A model generated the notes under the pieces. That model saw only the letters and a list, made by a program, of their open reading frames with translations. It searched no databases and was not told the origin of the DNA. The translations under genes and the position numbers were made by a program. Shown here in pieces: positions 27,173-38,547 of a stretch of 64,000 nucleotides of DNA (position 1 is the first letter of the stretch; each line of letters begins with the position of its first letter). The stretch is from an uncultured Ramlibacter sp. (GTDB taxonomy: Bacteria > Pseudomonadota > Gammaproteobacteria > Burkholderiales > Burkholderiaceae_C). The DNA lies in contig NZ_CAKZHQ010000048.1 of NCBI RefSeq assembly GCF_936925435.1, forward strand, positions 1-64,000, given 5' to 3'.

Positions 27173-27661
27173 TCAGGTTGTCTTGCGCGGCGCAGAGCGC
27201 TTCTTGGCTGCGGGCTTGGCTGCGGTTTTGCGCGGCACCGGTGCGGACCGGGCATGGAGCTTCGCGACGCTGCGATTGAGGTCTTCCATGCGCTCCATCA
27301 AGGCCTCGATTTCCTTGGCCGAGGGCACGCCCAATTTCTTGAGCGCCTTGGACACGCGCTCCTCGAAGATGTTTTCCAGCTTGTCCCACTGGCCCGAGGC
27401 CTTGGAGGAGATGTCGGTGGCCATGCTGGCCATGCGGTTGGTGGCTTCGGAGATCTTTTCTTCGGCCGCTGCCTGGGTCTTGCGCTGGATAGCCATGCCT
27501 TCCTTGACCAGAGTGTCGAACACCTTGCCGCCTTCTTCCTGGGCCTTGGAGAAAGCGCCCAGGCCGGCCAGCCAGATCTGGTTGGCCGAGTCCTTCACCG
27601 TGCCCGACAGGTGCGGACTGGCCTTGCCGTCGCCTGCGGGTTTCTGCTTCTTCGTGACCAT
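27173..27661 (-). CDS. PHA granule phasin (PhaI/PhaF-type)
   Basis: A 162-residue phasin of the PF05597 type that coats polyhydroxyalkanoate granules. The amphipathic N-terminal half contains NQIWLAGLGAFSKAQEEGGK, typical of the family, then a long helix. The C-terminal 35 residues are Lys/Ala/Pro-rich and basic (KTAAKPAAKKRSAPRKTT), as in DNA-binding PhaF-like tails. AGGAG precedes the ATG, and an intrinsic terminator follows, so it is monocistronic. It shows that the organism makes PHA as well as, probably, wax esters. Confidence 0.93.
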   Translation of the reverse strand: MVTKKQKPAGDGKASPHLSGTVKDSANQIWLAGLGAFSKAQEEGGKVFDTLVKEGMAIQRKTQAAAEEKISEATNRMASMATDISSKASGQWDKLENIFEERVSKALKKLGVPSAKEIEALMERMEDLNRSVAKLHARSAPVPRKTAAKPAAKKRSAPRKTT

Positions 27662-27853
27662 GGGGACTCCTGGAAGGTGGTTGAGGTTCGCGCTGCGCTG
27701 CTGGCGCGGACGCCGCGCATGAGAGGCACTGTACCGGCTGTATGGTGGCCGTGCCTAGACGCCGGCTTCTAAATCGCCACGGGTTTGTGCTGAAGGGCCG
27801 TCCCGCGGCTTTGGGCAAGAATGGCCGCGAACGCAAACCACCCGGAGATTCGC

Positions 27854-29848
27854 ATGCACTATTTCGTCACCGGTGCGACCGGCTTCATCGGCAAGCGGCT
27901 GGTCAAGAAGTTGCTGGAGCGCAAGGGATCGGTGGTGCACTTTCTCATCCGCCAGGAGAGCGAAGGCAAGGTGGCGGCGCTGCGCGCGTACTGGGGCGCC
28001 AGCGCGGCCCGGGTGCTGCCCGTGTTCGGCGACCTCACGGCCAGGAAGCTGGGCGTGGCCGCCGAGGAGGTCAAGAAGCTCAAGGGCAGTATCGACCATT
28101 TCTACCACCTGGCTGCGGTGTACGACCTGGGCGCCGACGAGGGCGGCCAGGTCGCCGTCAACATCGAGGGCACGCGCAACACCGTGGAGTTTGCCAAGGC
28201 TGTCGATGCAGGCCACTTCCACCATGTTTCGTCGATCGCCGCGGCCGGCCTGTACGAGGGCGTGTTCCGCGAGGACATGTTCGAGGAGGCCGAAAACCTC
28301 GACCATCCCTATTTCATGACCAAGCACGAGAGCGAGAAGATCGTGCGCAAGGAGTGCAAGCTGCCCTGGTCGGTCTACCGTCCCGCTCTGGTGGTGGGCG
28401 ACAGCCGCAGCGGCGAGATGGACAAGATCGACGGGCCCTATTACTTCTTCAAGCTGATCCAGCGCATGCGCCAGCTGCTGCCGCCCTGGATGCCGGCCAT
28501 CGGCCTGGAAGGCGGGCGCGTGAACATCGTGCCGGTCGACTACGTGGTCGATGCGCTGGACCACATCAGCCACAAGGCCGACATCGACAAGCGTTGCTTC
28601 CACCTGGTTGACCCCGTGGGCTACCGCGTGGGCGACGTGCTGGACATCTTCAGCCGCGCCGCCCATGCGCCGCGCATGAACCTGTTCATCAACGCCGCCC
28701 TGCTGGGGTTCATCCCCAGGAGCATCAAGAAAGGGCTGATGGCGGTGGCGCCGGTGCGGCGCATCCGCAATGCGGTGATGAAGGACCTGGGCCTGCCCGA
28801 GGATATGCTGAGCTTCGTCAACTACCCGACGCGCTTTGACAGCCGCGACGCCGAGGCGGCACTCAAGGGCTCGGGCATCGCCGTGCCCAACCTGAAGGAT
28901 TACGCCTGGCGCCTGTGGGACTACTGGGAGCGCCACCTCGACCCCGAGCTGCACATCGACCGCACGTTGCGCGGCACGGTGGGCGGCAAGCTGGTGCTTG
29001 TCACCGGCGGCTCCTCGGGCATCGGCTTGGCGGCGGCCCACAAGTTTGCCGAGGCTGGCGCCACCACCATCATCTGCGGACGCGACCAGGACAAGCTCGA
29101 TGAAGCCTGCAAGCAGGCCAAGGCCAAGGGCTACGCCTTCATCGCCTACCCGGCGGACATCGCCGACATGGCTGACTGCGACCGCTTCGTGCAATTGCTG
29201 GTCGACAAGCACGGCGGTGTCGACTTCCTGATCAACAATGCGGGTCGCTCGATCCGCCGCGCCATCGAGGCCAGCTACGACCGTTTCCACGACTTCGAGC
29301 GCACCATGCAGCTGAACTTTTTCGGCTGCCTGCGCGTGACCATGGGCCTGTTGCCCGGCATGGTGGCCCGGCACAAGGGCCATGTGGTGAACATCAGCTC
29401 GATCGGCGTGCTGACCAATGCGCCGCGCTTTTCTGCCTATGTGGCCAGCAAGGCCGCCCTGGATGCCTGGACGCGCTGCGCGTCCAGCGAGTTCTCTGAC
29501 CAGGGCATCACCTTCACGACCATCAACATGCCGCTGGTGCGCACGCCCATGATCGCGCCGACCAAGATCTATAACAACGTGCCCACCCTGGCGCCGGAGG
29601 AGGCCGCCGACATGATCGCCCAGGCCTGCATCTTCAAGCCGGTGCGCATCGCTACGCGGCTGGGCGTCACCGGCCAGCTGCTGCATGCGCTGCTGCCGCG
29701 CGTGGCGCAGATCGCGATGAACACCAGCTTTCGCATGTTCCCCGATTCGTCCGCCGCCAAGGGCGCCAAGGGCGACAAGGGCGGCAGGCCCACGCTGTCG
29801 CCCGAGGCCATCGCCATGCAGCAGATGATGCGCGGCATCCATTTCTGA
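27854..29848 (+). CDS. Two-domain fatty acyl-CoA reductase
   Basis: A 664-residue fusion of two short-chain dehydrogenase domains. The N-terminal extended SDR (residues 1 to about 370) starts MHYFVTGATGFIGKRLVKKL, has YFMTKHESEK (YxxxK) and a Male_sterile/Lys-type profile with DGPYYFFKLIQRMR. The C-terminal classical SDR (about 375-664) has VTGGSSGIGLAA, NNAGRSIRRAIEA and YVASKAALDAWTRC. Order, length and many segments match the Marinobacter Maqu_2507-type reductase, which reduces acyl-CoA (or acyl-ACP) to a fatty alcohol with NADPH. GGAG lies 8 nt upstream of the ATG. With WS/DGAT and ACBP it completes a wax ester route. The product is inferred. Confidence 0.9.
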   Translation: MHYFVTGATGFIGKRLVKKLLERKGSVVHFLIRQESEGKVAALRAYWGASAARVLPVFGDLTARKLGVAAEEVKKLKGSIDHFYHLAAVYDLGADEGGQVAVNIEGTRNTVEFAKAVDAGHFHHVSSIAAAGLYEGVFREDMFEEAENLDHPYFMTKHESEKIVRKECKLPWSVYRPALVVGDSRSGEMDKIDGPYYFFKLIQRMRQLLPPWMPAIGLEGGRVNIVPVDYVVDALDHISHKADIDKRCFHLVDPVGYRVGDVLDIFSRAAHAPRMNLFINAALLGFIPRSIKKGLMAVAPVRRIRNAVMKDLGLPEDMLSFVNYPTRFDSRDAEAALKGSGIAVPNLKDYAWRLWDYWERHLDPELHIDRTLRGTVGGKLVLVTGGSSGIGLAAAHKFAEAGATTIICGRDQDKLDEACKQAKAKGYAFIAYPADIADMADCDRFVQLLVDKHGGVDFLINNAGRSIRRAIEASYDRFHDFERTMQLNFFGCLRVTMGLLPGMVARHKGHVVNISSIGVLTNAPRFSAYVASKAALDAWTRCASSEFSDQGITFTTINMPLVRTPMIAPTKIYNNVPTLAPEEAADMIAQACIFKPVRIATRLGVTGQLLHALLPRVAQIAMNTSFRMFPDSSAAKGAKGDKGGRPTLSPEAIAMQQMMRGIHF

Positions 29849-29867
29849 GGACGTATCATCACCGCCC

Positions 29868-31007
29868 ATGCGTATTCTCCAGCTGGGCCGATTCTGGGAT
29901 GACCAGCACGGCGGAATCGAGCGCCACGCTGCCCTCCTGTCCCGCGGCCTGGCCGCAAGCGGCGCCGAAGTCATCAATCTGGTGGCGGCCGCCGGCCGCA
30001 GCGGCAGTGATGGTCCCCATGACGGCTACAGGCTGATCCAGGCGCCGTCCTTGGGCAAGCTGGCCGGCACGGCGATGTCACCAGTGCTGGTTTTGCGGGC
30101 CCTGGCGCTGCACCGCGAGCGCCCGTTCGACATCATCCACCTGCACCTGCCCGATCCGCTATCGCACCTGCTGTCCATGCTGCTTCCCGCTGGCCCGAAG
30201 CGGGTGCTGACCTGGCACAGCGACATTGTTCGGCAAAAGGGCATGCTGCGCTTGTACGCGCCCTGGCTGCGCCAGTTGGCAGGCCGGGCGGATGCGATCG
30301 TCGCTGCCACGCAAGCCCACTTCGACAGTTCCAGCCAGATCCCCGACACTGTCCCGCGCGAGCGGCTGCATGTGATTCCGTACGGCCTGGACTACGCGCC
30401 CCTGGAGTTGACAGCGGGGACGGCTGCACTGGCGCGGGAGCTGCGTGGGCGGGCGAACGGCCGCACCATGGTGTTCGCGCTGGGCCGGCACGTCTATTAC
30501 AAGGGCTTCGACGTCCTCATCGAAGCCATGCGGCAGGTCGATGGCTTTCTTGTTCTCGGTGGCGATGGTCCGCTGCGCCCCGTTCTGGAGGCCAGGGCGA
30601 AGGAGTGCGCCGTGAGCGACCGGGTCTGGTTCAGCGGGCGCATCCCCGAGGCCGAACTGGGGGCGTACTTCCATGCCTGTGATGTCTTTTGCCTGCCGGC
30701 GGTGGAACGCAGCGAGGCTTTCGGCTTGGTGCAGCTCGAAGCGATGGCCTGCGGCAAGCCGGTGGTGAACACCTGGCTGTACAACGGCGTGAACGAGGTC
30801 AGCCGCGACGGCGAAACCGGGTTGACCGTGCCGGTGCGCGATGCGCCGGCTTTGTCTGCCGCGCTGTCCCGGCTCGCCACGAACACGCCCTTGCGTGACA
30901 GGCTGGGCCAGGCGGCGCGGCAGCGGGCGCTGCGCGACTATTCACTCGATGAAATGACGCGCAGGCACTTGGCCCTTTACCGCGAATTGTTGAGCACGCG
31001 CCGGTAA
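29868..31007 (+). CDS. Glycosyltransferase family 4
   Basis: A 379-residue GT4 of the GT-B fold, start MRILQLGRFWDDQHGGIERH, nucleotide-sugar half with ALGRHVYYKGFDVLIEAM, GDGPLRPVLEARAKE, and the EAFGLVQLEAMACGKPVV (ExFGxxxxE) signature. The donor is unknown; GDP-mannose or GDP-rhamnose is plausible given the nearby gmd/rmd. It ends 31 nt inside the convergent GT gene at 30977-32119. The region starts here the first polysaccharide cluster, directly after the lipid cluster. Confidence 0.9.
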   Translation: MRILQLGRFWDDQHGGIERHAALLSRGLAASGAEVINLVAAAGRSGSDGPHDGYRLIQAPSLGKLAGTAMSPVLVLRALALHRERPFDIIHLHLPDPLSHLLSMLLPAGPKRVLTWHSDIVRQKGMLRLYAPWLRQLAGRADAIVAATQAHFDSSSQIPDTVPRERLHVIPYGLDYAPLELTAGTAALARELRGRANGRTMVFALGRHVYYKGFDVLIEAMRQVDGFLVLGGDGPLRPVLEARAKECAVSDRVWFSGRIPEAELGAYFHACDVFCLPAVERSEAFGLVQLEAMACGKPVVNTWLYNGVNEVSRDGETGLTVPVRDAPALSAALSRLATNTPLRDRLGQAARQRALRDYSLDEMTRRHLALYRELLSTRR

Positions 31008-32118
31008 GCCGCCGCTGTCTCGCGCACACACTGTTCCCAGGTGAAGCGAGCGGCGCGCTCCACCGCCCTGGTCGACAGTTCAGCGCGCATCTGTGGTGCT
31101 TGCGCGAGGGTGCGCATTGCCTCGGCCAGTGCGCTTGGGTCGAGCGGGTCGACCGTGAGGCCGGTGTCCCCCACCACTTCGGGCAGTGAACTCACATTGG
31201 ATGTGATGGCGGGGACGCCGCAGCCCATCGCCTCGAGCGGCGGCAAGCCGAAGCCTTCGTAGAGCGAGGGATACACCATGGCCAGGGCGCCGGCGGTGAC
31301 TGTGGCCAGATCGGAGCGCTCCAGGTAGCCCAGGGCGCGAACCTGCCCCTTACTGACCAGGGGGGCCAGGATTTTCTCCAGGCTGGTGGTCCGCCAGCCT
31401 TTCATGCCGGCCATCACCAGGGGGTAGCGGGCGCGCAGCGCGTCCGGCAACTGGGCGTAGGCCTGTACGGTGGTCTCGAGGTTCTTGCGCGGCTCCATGG
31501 TGCCGACCGAGAGGAAATAGCTGCCATGGGTGAGCTGCAGGCGCGCCAGCAGGGCTTGTGTCTGGGCTGCGGCCATGGGCTTGAATGCGCCATCGAGGCC
31601 CAGTGCAATCGGCTGAATTCGATCTTGGGCAATCCCGAAAACCTCCATGACCTCGCGCCTGACGAACTCCGAATCGGTCAACACCAGGCTGGCAGCACGC
31701 AGCCCGGGTTCAAAGAACTTGTTCATGGCAGCAACACGCTGCGCCGGATGGGTGTGCGGATAGCGGATCCACGACAGGTCATGCACCGTCACCACGCTGG
31801 GCCCGTCAAAGCGGAAAGCCATGAAGTTGGGCTCGTGGTAGAGGTCAAAACGCTCCTTGCGCACGCCCTTGTCGAATTTGCGCTGCTGCAGCCAGCGGTT
31901 GATCTCGTAGGCCTTGGGCATGACGGAACGTACCAGCTGCCGCGCCCGGCCGACGATCGGTGGCGCACCGCTGGCCAGATCGCGCCCGAAGCGGTCCGCA
32001 TAGAACAGCATCAGGTCCAGGTCAGGCTGCTGACGCAGTCCGCCGGCCAGGTGGTAGGCGTACTGCCCGATGCCTGTCAGGGGCGACAGCAAGGCCGTGC
32101 CGTTGAACGCGACCTTCA

Positions 32119-32119
<1 letters not shown>
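30977..32119 (-). CDS. Glycosyltransferase family 4
   Basis: A 380-residue GT4 with N-terminal MKVAFNGTALLSPLTGIGQY and the GTMEPRKNLETTVQAYAQL loop, MAGMKGWRTTSLEKIL, and YPSLYEGFGLPPLEAMGCGV (E-F-G-L-x-x-x-E). The GTMEPRKN form recurs in mannosyl/rhamnosyltransferases of this window. It is the last gene of gmd-rmd-GT (minus strand), with its ATG overlapping the rmd stop (ATGA), so it probably uses GDP-D-rhamnose or GDP-mannose. The 3' end overlaps the facing GT by 31 nt. Confidence 0.92.
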
Positions 32120-34061
<1,942 letters not shown>

Positions 34062-34123
34062 TCACAACCCGGCTGGCTTCCCTGTCTGCTCACCCCGCAC
34101 CCGGCGGGTGCCACCTTCCAAAC

Positions 34124-34155
34124 TGTGCTGGCCGTCACTTTAAGGGACGGCTTTT
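34124..34155. promoter_or_regulatory. CRP-like site overlapping a weak hairpin
   Basis: TGTGC-TGGCCG-TCACT (34124-34139) resembles the CRP consensus TGTGA-N6-TCACA. A TGTTAT (34158-34163) downstream could be its -10, before the FecR-type gene at 34173. The same bases form a 6-bp stem, GCCGTC (34131-34136) with GACGGC (34146-34151), followed by TTTT, so an attenuator/terminator reading is also possible. The remaining gmd/FecR gap shows only a GCACCC/GGGTGC hairpin. Confidence 0.35.
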
Positions 34156-34172
34156 CATGTTATTTTCGTGCC

Positions 34173-35507
34173 ATGAGAACCTTGACCTGCCTCCTGTCCT
34201 GGGCTGCGCTTGCCGCTGGCGCCTTGCCGGCTGGCGTTGCTGCGCAAGCGGCGCCCGTGTCCTATGTGGGTGGAGAGGTCATGTTCGTGTCCGGCAAGGC
34301 ACAGCGCCTGCGCCAGGACGGCCAGGGCAATCTGGTGGCCAAAGGCATGGAGCTTCTGGAGGGCGATCGCATCGTCACCCAGCCTGACAGCCACGTTTAT
34401 GTGCGCCTGCGTGACGGTGGCCTGCTGGTCGTACGCCCGGCATCCGAGTTGCATGTGGATTTGTGGCGTTTCGATCCGGCCCAGCCGCAGGACTCGCGCA
34501 TCAAGTACACCCTGGACAGCGGCGTGGCCCGCCATGTCTCCGGTCAGGCAGCCAAGGCCGCCCGCGACAAATTCCGCTTCAATACACCGATGGCTGCCAT
34601 TGGCGTTCGCGGGACGGATTTCACCGTGCTGGCTGATCCGAATGTGACGCGCATCTCGGTCCAGTCGGGTGGTGTGATCGTCAACAGCCTGGGCAATGGT
34701 TGCCGGGTCGAAGGACTGGGGCCCTGCGAGGGCGGTTCGGCGGTCGAGCTGTTCGCCACTGCCAAGGACAAGCTGCTGCAGTTGCGGGCGGGTGAGCGGC
34801 GCGTGGAACTGATTGATGACGTTTCCGGCAGTCCCGACAAGTCCCAGCCGCCGGTCAATGGCGAGCCCGTTGCCAAGCCACGCAAGAACAGCGGTGATCT
34901 CAATGTCGCCGAGATCCGGACAGCCGAGTTTGTGGATATGGCGCTCCAGGCGGACAACAAGGTGGCGCTGCCCTTGGCTCCCGTCTCCCCCGTTGCTCCG
35001 ATTCCTCCCATCGCCGCGTGGGGGCGCTGGGCGGCCATTGCCGACAAGGATCCCGGGGTGGTCAATGTCGAAGAACTATTGGCAGGGCGAAGCTTGGTGG
35101 CCATCAGCCGTCTCTACATCCTGGCGGCCGACAAGCCTGCCACTGCATTCGAATTGCCGGGGTCGGGGATCGCCGATTTCAAGCTCACCACGCATGATGG
35201 GGTGATCAGCGACAACCTGACCGGCCAGAACGTTGCGACCACGGCATCGAACGCTTCTTTGCGCATGAACTTCGGCAGCAAGCGGTTTGAAACGTCCATG
35301 CACGTGAAGGCCGGCGATCTCGCGGCAGATATCAACGGCAAGGGATCGATTGAATCGAATGGGCGTTTCATCTCCGATCCGTTCAGTTCACCCAGTATCG
35401 TCCAAGGTCTGGTCGGTGGGAAGCAGGCCGGTGAAGCGGCCTATCTCTACCAGCGCACCATCAGCGACCGTTACGACGCTTCAGGGGTCACGTCCTGGCG
35501 CAAATAG
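34173..35507 (+). CDS. FecR-domain periplasmic protein
   Basis: A 444-residue protein with signal peptide MRTLTCLLSWAALAAGALPA and a FecR domain (about residues 30-160: SYVGGEVMFVSGKAQRL, EGDRIVTQPDSHVYVRLRDG and FRFNTPMAAIGVRGTDFTVL). The C-terminal 220 residues have no recognisable domain apart from beta-rich stretches. It is not next to an anti-sigma/ECF pair, so it is not the classical iron FecR; the combination with a following CHASE2 cyclase is known from many proteobacteria. The role is probably periplasmic signalling to or scaffolding of the membrane cyclase (inference). Confidence 0.85.
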   Translation: MRTLTCLLSWAALAAGALPAGVAAQAAPVSYVGGEVMFVSGKAQRLRQDGQGNLVAKGMELLEGDRIVTQPDSHVYVRLRDGGLLVVRPASELHVDLWRFDPAQPQDSRIKYTLDSGVARHVSGQAAKAARDKFRFNTPMAAIGVRGTDFTVLADPNVTRISVQSGGVIVNSLGNGCRVEGLGPCEGGSAVELFATAKDKLLQLRAGERRVELIDDVSGSPDKSQPPVNGEPVAKPRKNSGDLNVAEIRTAEFVDMALQADNKVALPLAPVSPVAPIPPIAAWGRWAAIADKDPGVVNVEELLAGRSLVAISRLYILAADKPATAFELPGSGIADFKLTTHDGVISDNLTGQNVATTASNASLRMNFGSKRFETSMHVKAGDLAADINGKGSIESNGRFISDPFSSPSIVQGLVGGKQAGEAAYLYQRTISDRYDASGVTSWRK

Positions 35508-35572
35508 CAGGTCGCACCGAAGCTTCGGGGCGTCTGCAGCTGCGCTACCACCGCGCGCTGTTTCGCTGGGCC

Positions 35573-37423
35573 TTGGTGGCCCTGATTGCGGCAGCTTCCA
35601 GCGCACTGCAATGGTGGCCCGCTTCGATCAAGGCCCTCGACGGCATCGAGCACCTCGTCAAGGATCCCCTCCACCGGTTGATTGCCTCGGATGAGACCGA
35701 GTCCAGGCTGGTCGTTATCGACCTGGATGAAGACAGCATCGCTGCTGTCGGGCCCTGGCCCTGGCCACGCTCGCGCATTGCCGATCTGCTGGAAGCCCTG
35801 GTCGGGCCCTATGGCGCCCTCGCTGTGGGCCTGGACGTCGTATTCCCTTCGCCCGCCGACGCGGCAGGTGACGCGCGGCTAGCGGCGCTGAGCGACTTCG
35901 CGCCGATCGTGCTGGCGCAGGCGATGGATTTCGTGGTCCGCTCTCCTGCGCTTGTGAGCGGTGAAGCCGTTTTCGCTGCGCCCTACATTGCTGCGACAGA
36001 TAGCCGAAGCGCCGTGCCTGCCACCGGCTATATGGCCAACCATGCCGGCTTGGCCAAGGCCCGGTGCGTAGGCAACATTGGTCTGCAGCCTGACGATGAT
36101 GGCCGTATCCGGCGTGTGCCTCTCCTGGCGCAGTGGCATGGCCAGGTGACGCCATTGCTTCCCCTGGCCATGCTTGCCTGCCCGCTGCAACGCGGTGGAG
36201 TTGCCGGCGGCTCGCTGGCGGGCCTGGTCTCGAATCCGGCGGCAGGCGGGCATTGGGAGTTGCCGTTTGCACGGCAATGGTCTTCCTATGTGGTCATTCC
36301 TGCCCGTGCCATTCTGGACGGTAGCGCGCCCGCGGACCTCGTACGCAACCGCTGGGTCCTGGTCGGCTCTTCAGCCCTGGGATTGAACGATCGGGCGGCC
36401 ACGCCATTGGCTGCGGCCGCGGCCGGCGTGATGGTCCATGCCGCGGCGATGACCTCGCTTCTTGACCGGGTCGAGGACAGAGCCCCCGCACTGCCGATGG
36501 ACGGGCGCTGGATCGCAACGCTGTGGACGCTGTTGACGCTGGCTGCGGGCGCCTGGGCACTGGGGCGGTACAAGGCATGGTGGCTGGTGCCCGCCACTGT
36601 GGGTGTGGTGGCGTCGTGGCTGGGACTGGCGGCGTGGCTGGTGGGGCGCAGCGCGCATTTCAGTGCAAGCGCTCCGTTGCTGGCCTACGTGCTCATGCTT
36701 TTTGTCATTTCGGTCGAGCTATGGATGACCCAACGCGAACAGGGACAGATCCTGCGCTCGTTTGCTGCCTATGTGGCGCCGGCGGTGCTCGACCAGATGC
36801 TGCGGCAGGGCCTGAACAACCCGATGCTGCCGCAGCACCGGGAGATCACGGTTCTATCCGCCGACATGCAGGACTACACCGGTCTGACCAATCGCTCCAG
36901 CCTGCAGGATGCCGCTGACCTGACGCGTGAGTTCCTGCAATGCCTGACGCAACCCATCCTGGACCATGGCGGGACGCTGGACAAGTACACGGGCGATGGC
37001 GTGGTCGCTTTTTGGGGTGCCCCACTGACGCAGCCCGATCATGCGCAATGCGCGCTGCGGGCTGCCCGGTCCATTGTGGACAACGTGCGCGAATGGAATG
37101 AGGCACGCGTGCGCGAGGGCAAGCAGCCAGCGCGCGTACGCATCGGCGTGGAGGGCGGTTCGGTTCTCGTCGGTGACCTCGGGACCGAATTCCGGCGCAC
37201 TTATACTGCGGTCGGTGATTGCATCAACGCTGCCAGCAAGCTGCAGGCAGTGGCCAAAACCCTGAGTTGCGATCTGGTTGTGGGGCCCGTTGCGGCGGGA
37301 TTGGCTGCCGATGCCAGCCTTGTCCCCGTGGCCAGCGTGCAACTGCCAGGGCATAACGAGGTTTCCGTACTTTGGTCTTTCTCTTCCCTGCGCAGTTCCT
37401 TGCCGCGCGGCGCATCGCACTAG
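35573..37423 (+). CDS. CHASE2-domain class III adenylate/guanylate cyclase
   Basis: A membrane signalling protein of about 616 residues. Order: short cytoplasmic start and a helix, an extracytoplasmic CHASE2 sensor (about residues 35-310), three transmembrane helices, then a class III cyclase domain (about 420-590) with metal Asp in VLSADMQDYTGL, KYTGDGVVAFWGAP, and TYTAVGDCINAASKLQAVAK. The transition-state Asn is present; the usual Arg of NLASRLE is Lys. The likely product is cAMP. The first start codon found is TTG at 35573, but the frame remains open upstream with plausible residues (RYHRALFRWA), so the true start may be earlier. It follows the FecR gene by 65 nt and overlaps the next gene by 52 nt. 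Confidence 0.88.
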   Translation: MVALIAAASSALQWWPASIKALDGIEHLVKDPLHRLIASDETESRLVVIDLDEDSIAAVGPWPWPRSRIADLLEALVGPYGALAVGLDVVFPSPADAAGDARLAALSDFAPIVLAQAMDFVVRSPALVSGEAVFAAPYIAATDSRSAVPATGYMANHAGLAKARCVGNIGLQPDDDGRIRRVPLLAQWHGQVTPLLPLAMLACPLQRGGVAGGSLAGLVSNPAAGGHWELPFARQWSSYVVIPARAILDGSAPADLVRNRWVLVGSSALGLNDRAATPLAAAAAGVMVHAAAMTSLLDRVEDRAPALPMDGRWIATLWTLLTLAAGAWALGRYKAWWLVPATVGVVASWLGLAAWLVGRSAHFSASAPLLAYVLMLFVISVELWMTQREQGQILRSFAAYVAPAVLDQMLRQGLNNPMLPQHREITVLSADMQDYTGLTNRSSLQDAADLTREFLQCLTQPILDHGGTLDKYTGDGVVAFWGAPLTQPDHAQCALRAARSIVDNVREWNEARVREGKQPARVRIGVEGGSVLVGDLGTEFRRTYTAVGDCINAASKLQAVAKTLSCDLVVGPVAAGLAADASLVPVASVQLPGHNEVSVLWSFSSLRSSLPRGASH

Positions 37424-38547
37424 CCTGCGTCGCTGCGGTCGCAATTGCCGCGCCGTTGCCGGCGCAGGCGCAGGACGATGGGGTTGAGGCGGTGTCCACC
37501 GCCGGCATCGCCGGCGAAATCCTGGACACTGCGGTGGACCACTGCCGGCGCGGCGAAAGCGCACAGGCGCTGTCCATGTTCCAGGCCATCCGGACGCAGC
37601 TGACGCCGCCGCCGGCGATCCTGCGCATGATCCAGGATCTTGAAGCCACTGGCTGCATCGCGCAGGAGGTCACGAGCCGGCGGGTATTGCGCGCGCAGGT
37701 CAGCGCGGGCTGGGACAGCAATGTGAGCCAGGGCATCAATGCCCGAAGCCTGGTCCTGGGCAACGGCGACGGTGCCATCGAACTGGAGCTCGACGAGAGT
37801 TATCGCCCGCGCCCGAGCGCGTTTGCCCAGGCGGCGATGGACTATTCCCTGGTCTTCCCGGCCTCCGGTGTGAATCTGCAGCTTGGCGCCGGCCTGCGCA
37901 AGAACGCCAGTGCTCCGGCCTACGACCTGGTCAGCGTGGCCGCGGCTGCTTCGCGCGACTTCAAGCTGCCCGGCGCCGTTGTGCGCGTCCAGGTGGAGGG
38001 CGCTGAAGTCTGGCTCGGAGGCCATCACTACCTTCAAAGCCAGGGCGGGGGGATGCAGGCGATCCGATCCGACCAGGACGGCGCGTGGGTTGCCACGCTG
38101 ACGGGGACTCGCATTGCGTATGTCACGCAAGCCTCGCAGAACGCCACTCTCTGGGACCTGGGCCTGCTGCGCGAGTACCGCATCGGACCTGCGGCGCTGC
38201 TTCAAGCCGGCTTCTCGCTGCAAAAGGACAAGGCCACAGACATGCGTCCCGGCGGCGATCGGACTGGATACCAGCTCCAGGCGGGCGCGCAGCTACTGGC
38301 GCAAGGCTGGCGCTTGCGGCCCTATGTGAGCTATACAAGTTGGGACAGCGAGGCCTATTTCTCGCCCGGTTTGCTGGACTTCAAGCGGCAGAACCGCACG
38401 ACGCAGCTGTGGTTGCAGGCAGAGAAGCCTCTGTCACTGCAAACCAGCCTGATCCTGGAGTGGCGCGGCCGGTGGTCACGCGACACGGTTGCGCTCTATC
38501 GCTACACCGCCCAGGTGTTCACGGCGACGCTTTCTCGTCCGTTTTAA
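37372..38547 (+). CDS. Outer-membrane beta-barrel with N-terminal helical region
   Basis: A 391-residue exported protein. Signal peptide MVFLFPAQFLAARRIALACV continues to PAQAQ. A short TPR-like helical part follows (residues 45-95), then beta strands alternating polar and hydrophobic residues and a C-terminal Phe (FTATLSRPF), the signature of outer-membrane barrels. TTG at 37372 is the likely start, inside the cyclase gene. It resembles surface assembly barrels (Slam-like) only in layout; no specific family is claimed. It is third in the FecR-cyclase operon and converges with the Crp gene with a 29-nt overlap. Confidence 0.7.
   Translation: MVFLFPAQFLAARRIALACVAAVAIAAPLPAQAQDDGVEAVSTAGIAGEILDTAVDHCRRGESAQALSMFQAIRTQLTPPPAILRMIQDLEATGCIAQEVTSRRVLRAQVSAGWDSNVSQGINARSLVLGNGDGAIELELDESYRPRPSAFAQAAMDYSLVFPASGVNLQLGAGLRKNASAPAYDLVSVAAAASRDFKLPGAVVRVQVEGAEVWLGGHHYLQSQGGGMQAIRSDQDGAWVATLTGTRIAYVTQASQNATLWDLGLLREYRIGPAALLQAGFSLQKDKATDMRPGGDRTGYQLQAGAQLLAQGWRLRPYVSYTSWDSEAYFSPGLLDFKRQNRTTQLWLQAEKPLSLQTSLILEWRGRWSRDTVALYRYTAQVFTATLSRPF

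Noticed and set aside
34131-34155. Strong intrinsic terminator upstream of the FecR-type gene
   Set aside because: The stem has only 6 bp and no gene on that strand precedes it, so I kept it only as a low-confidence regulatory element.
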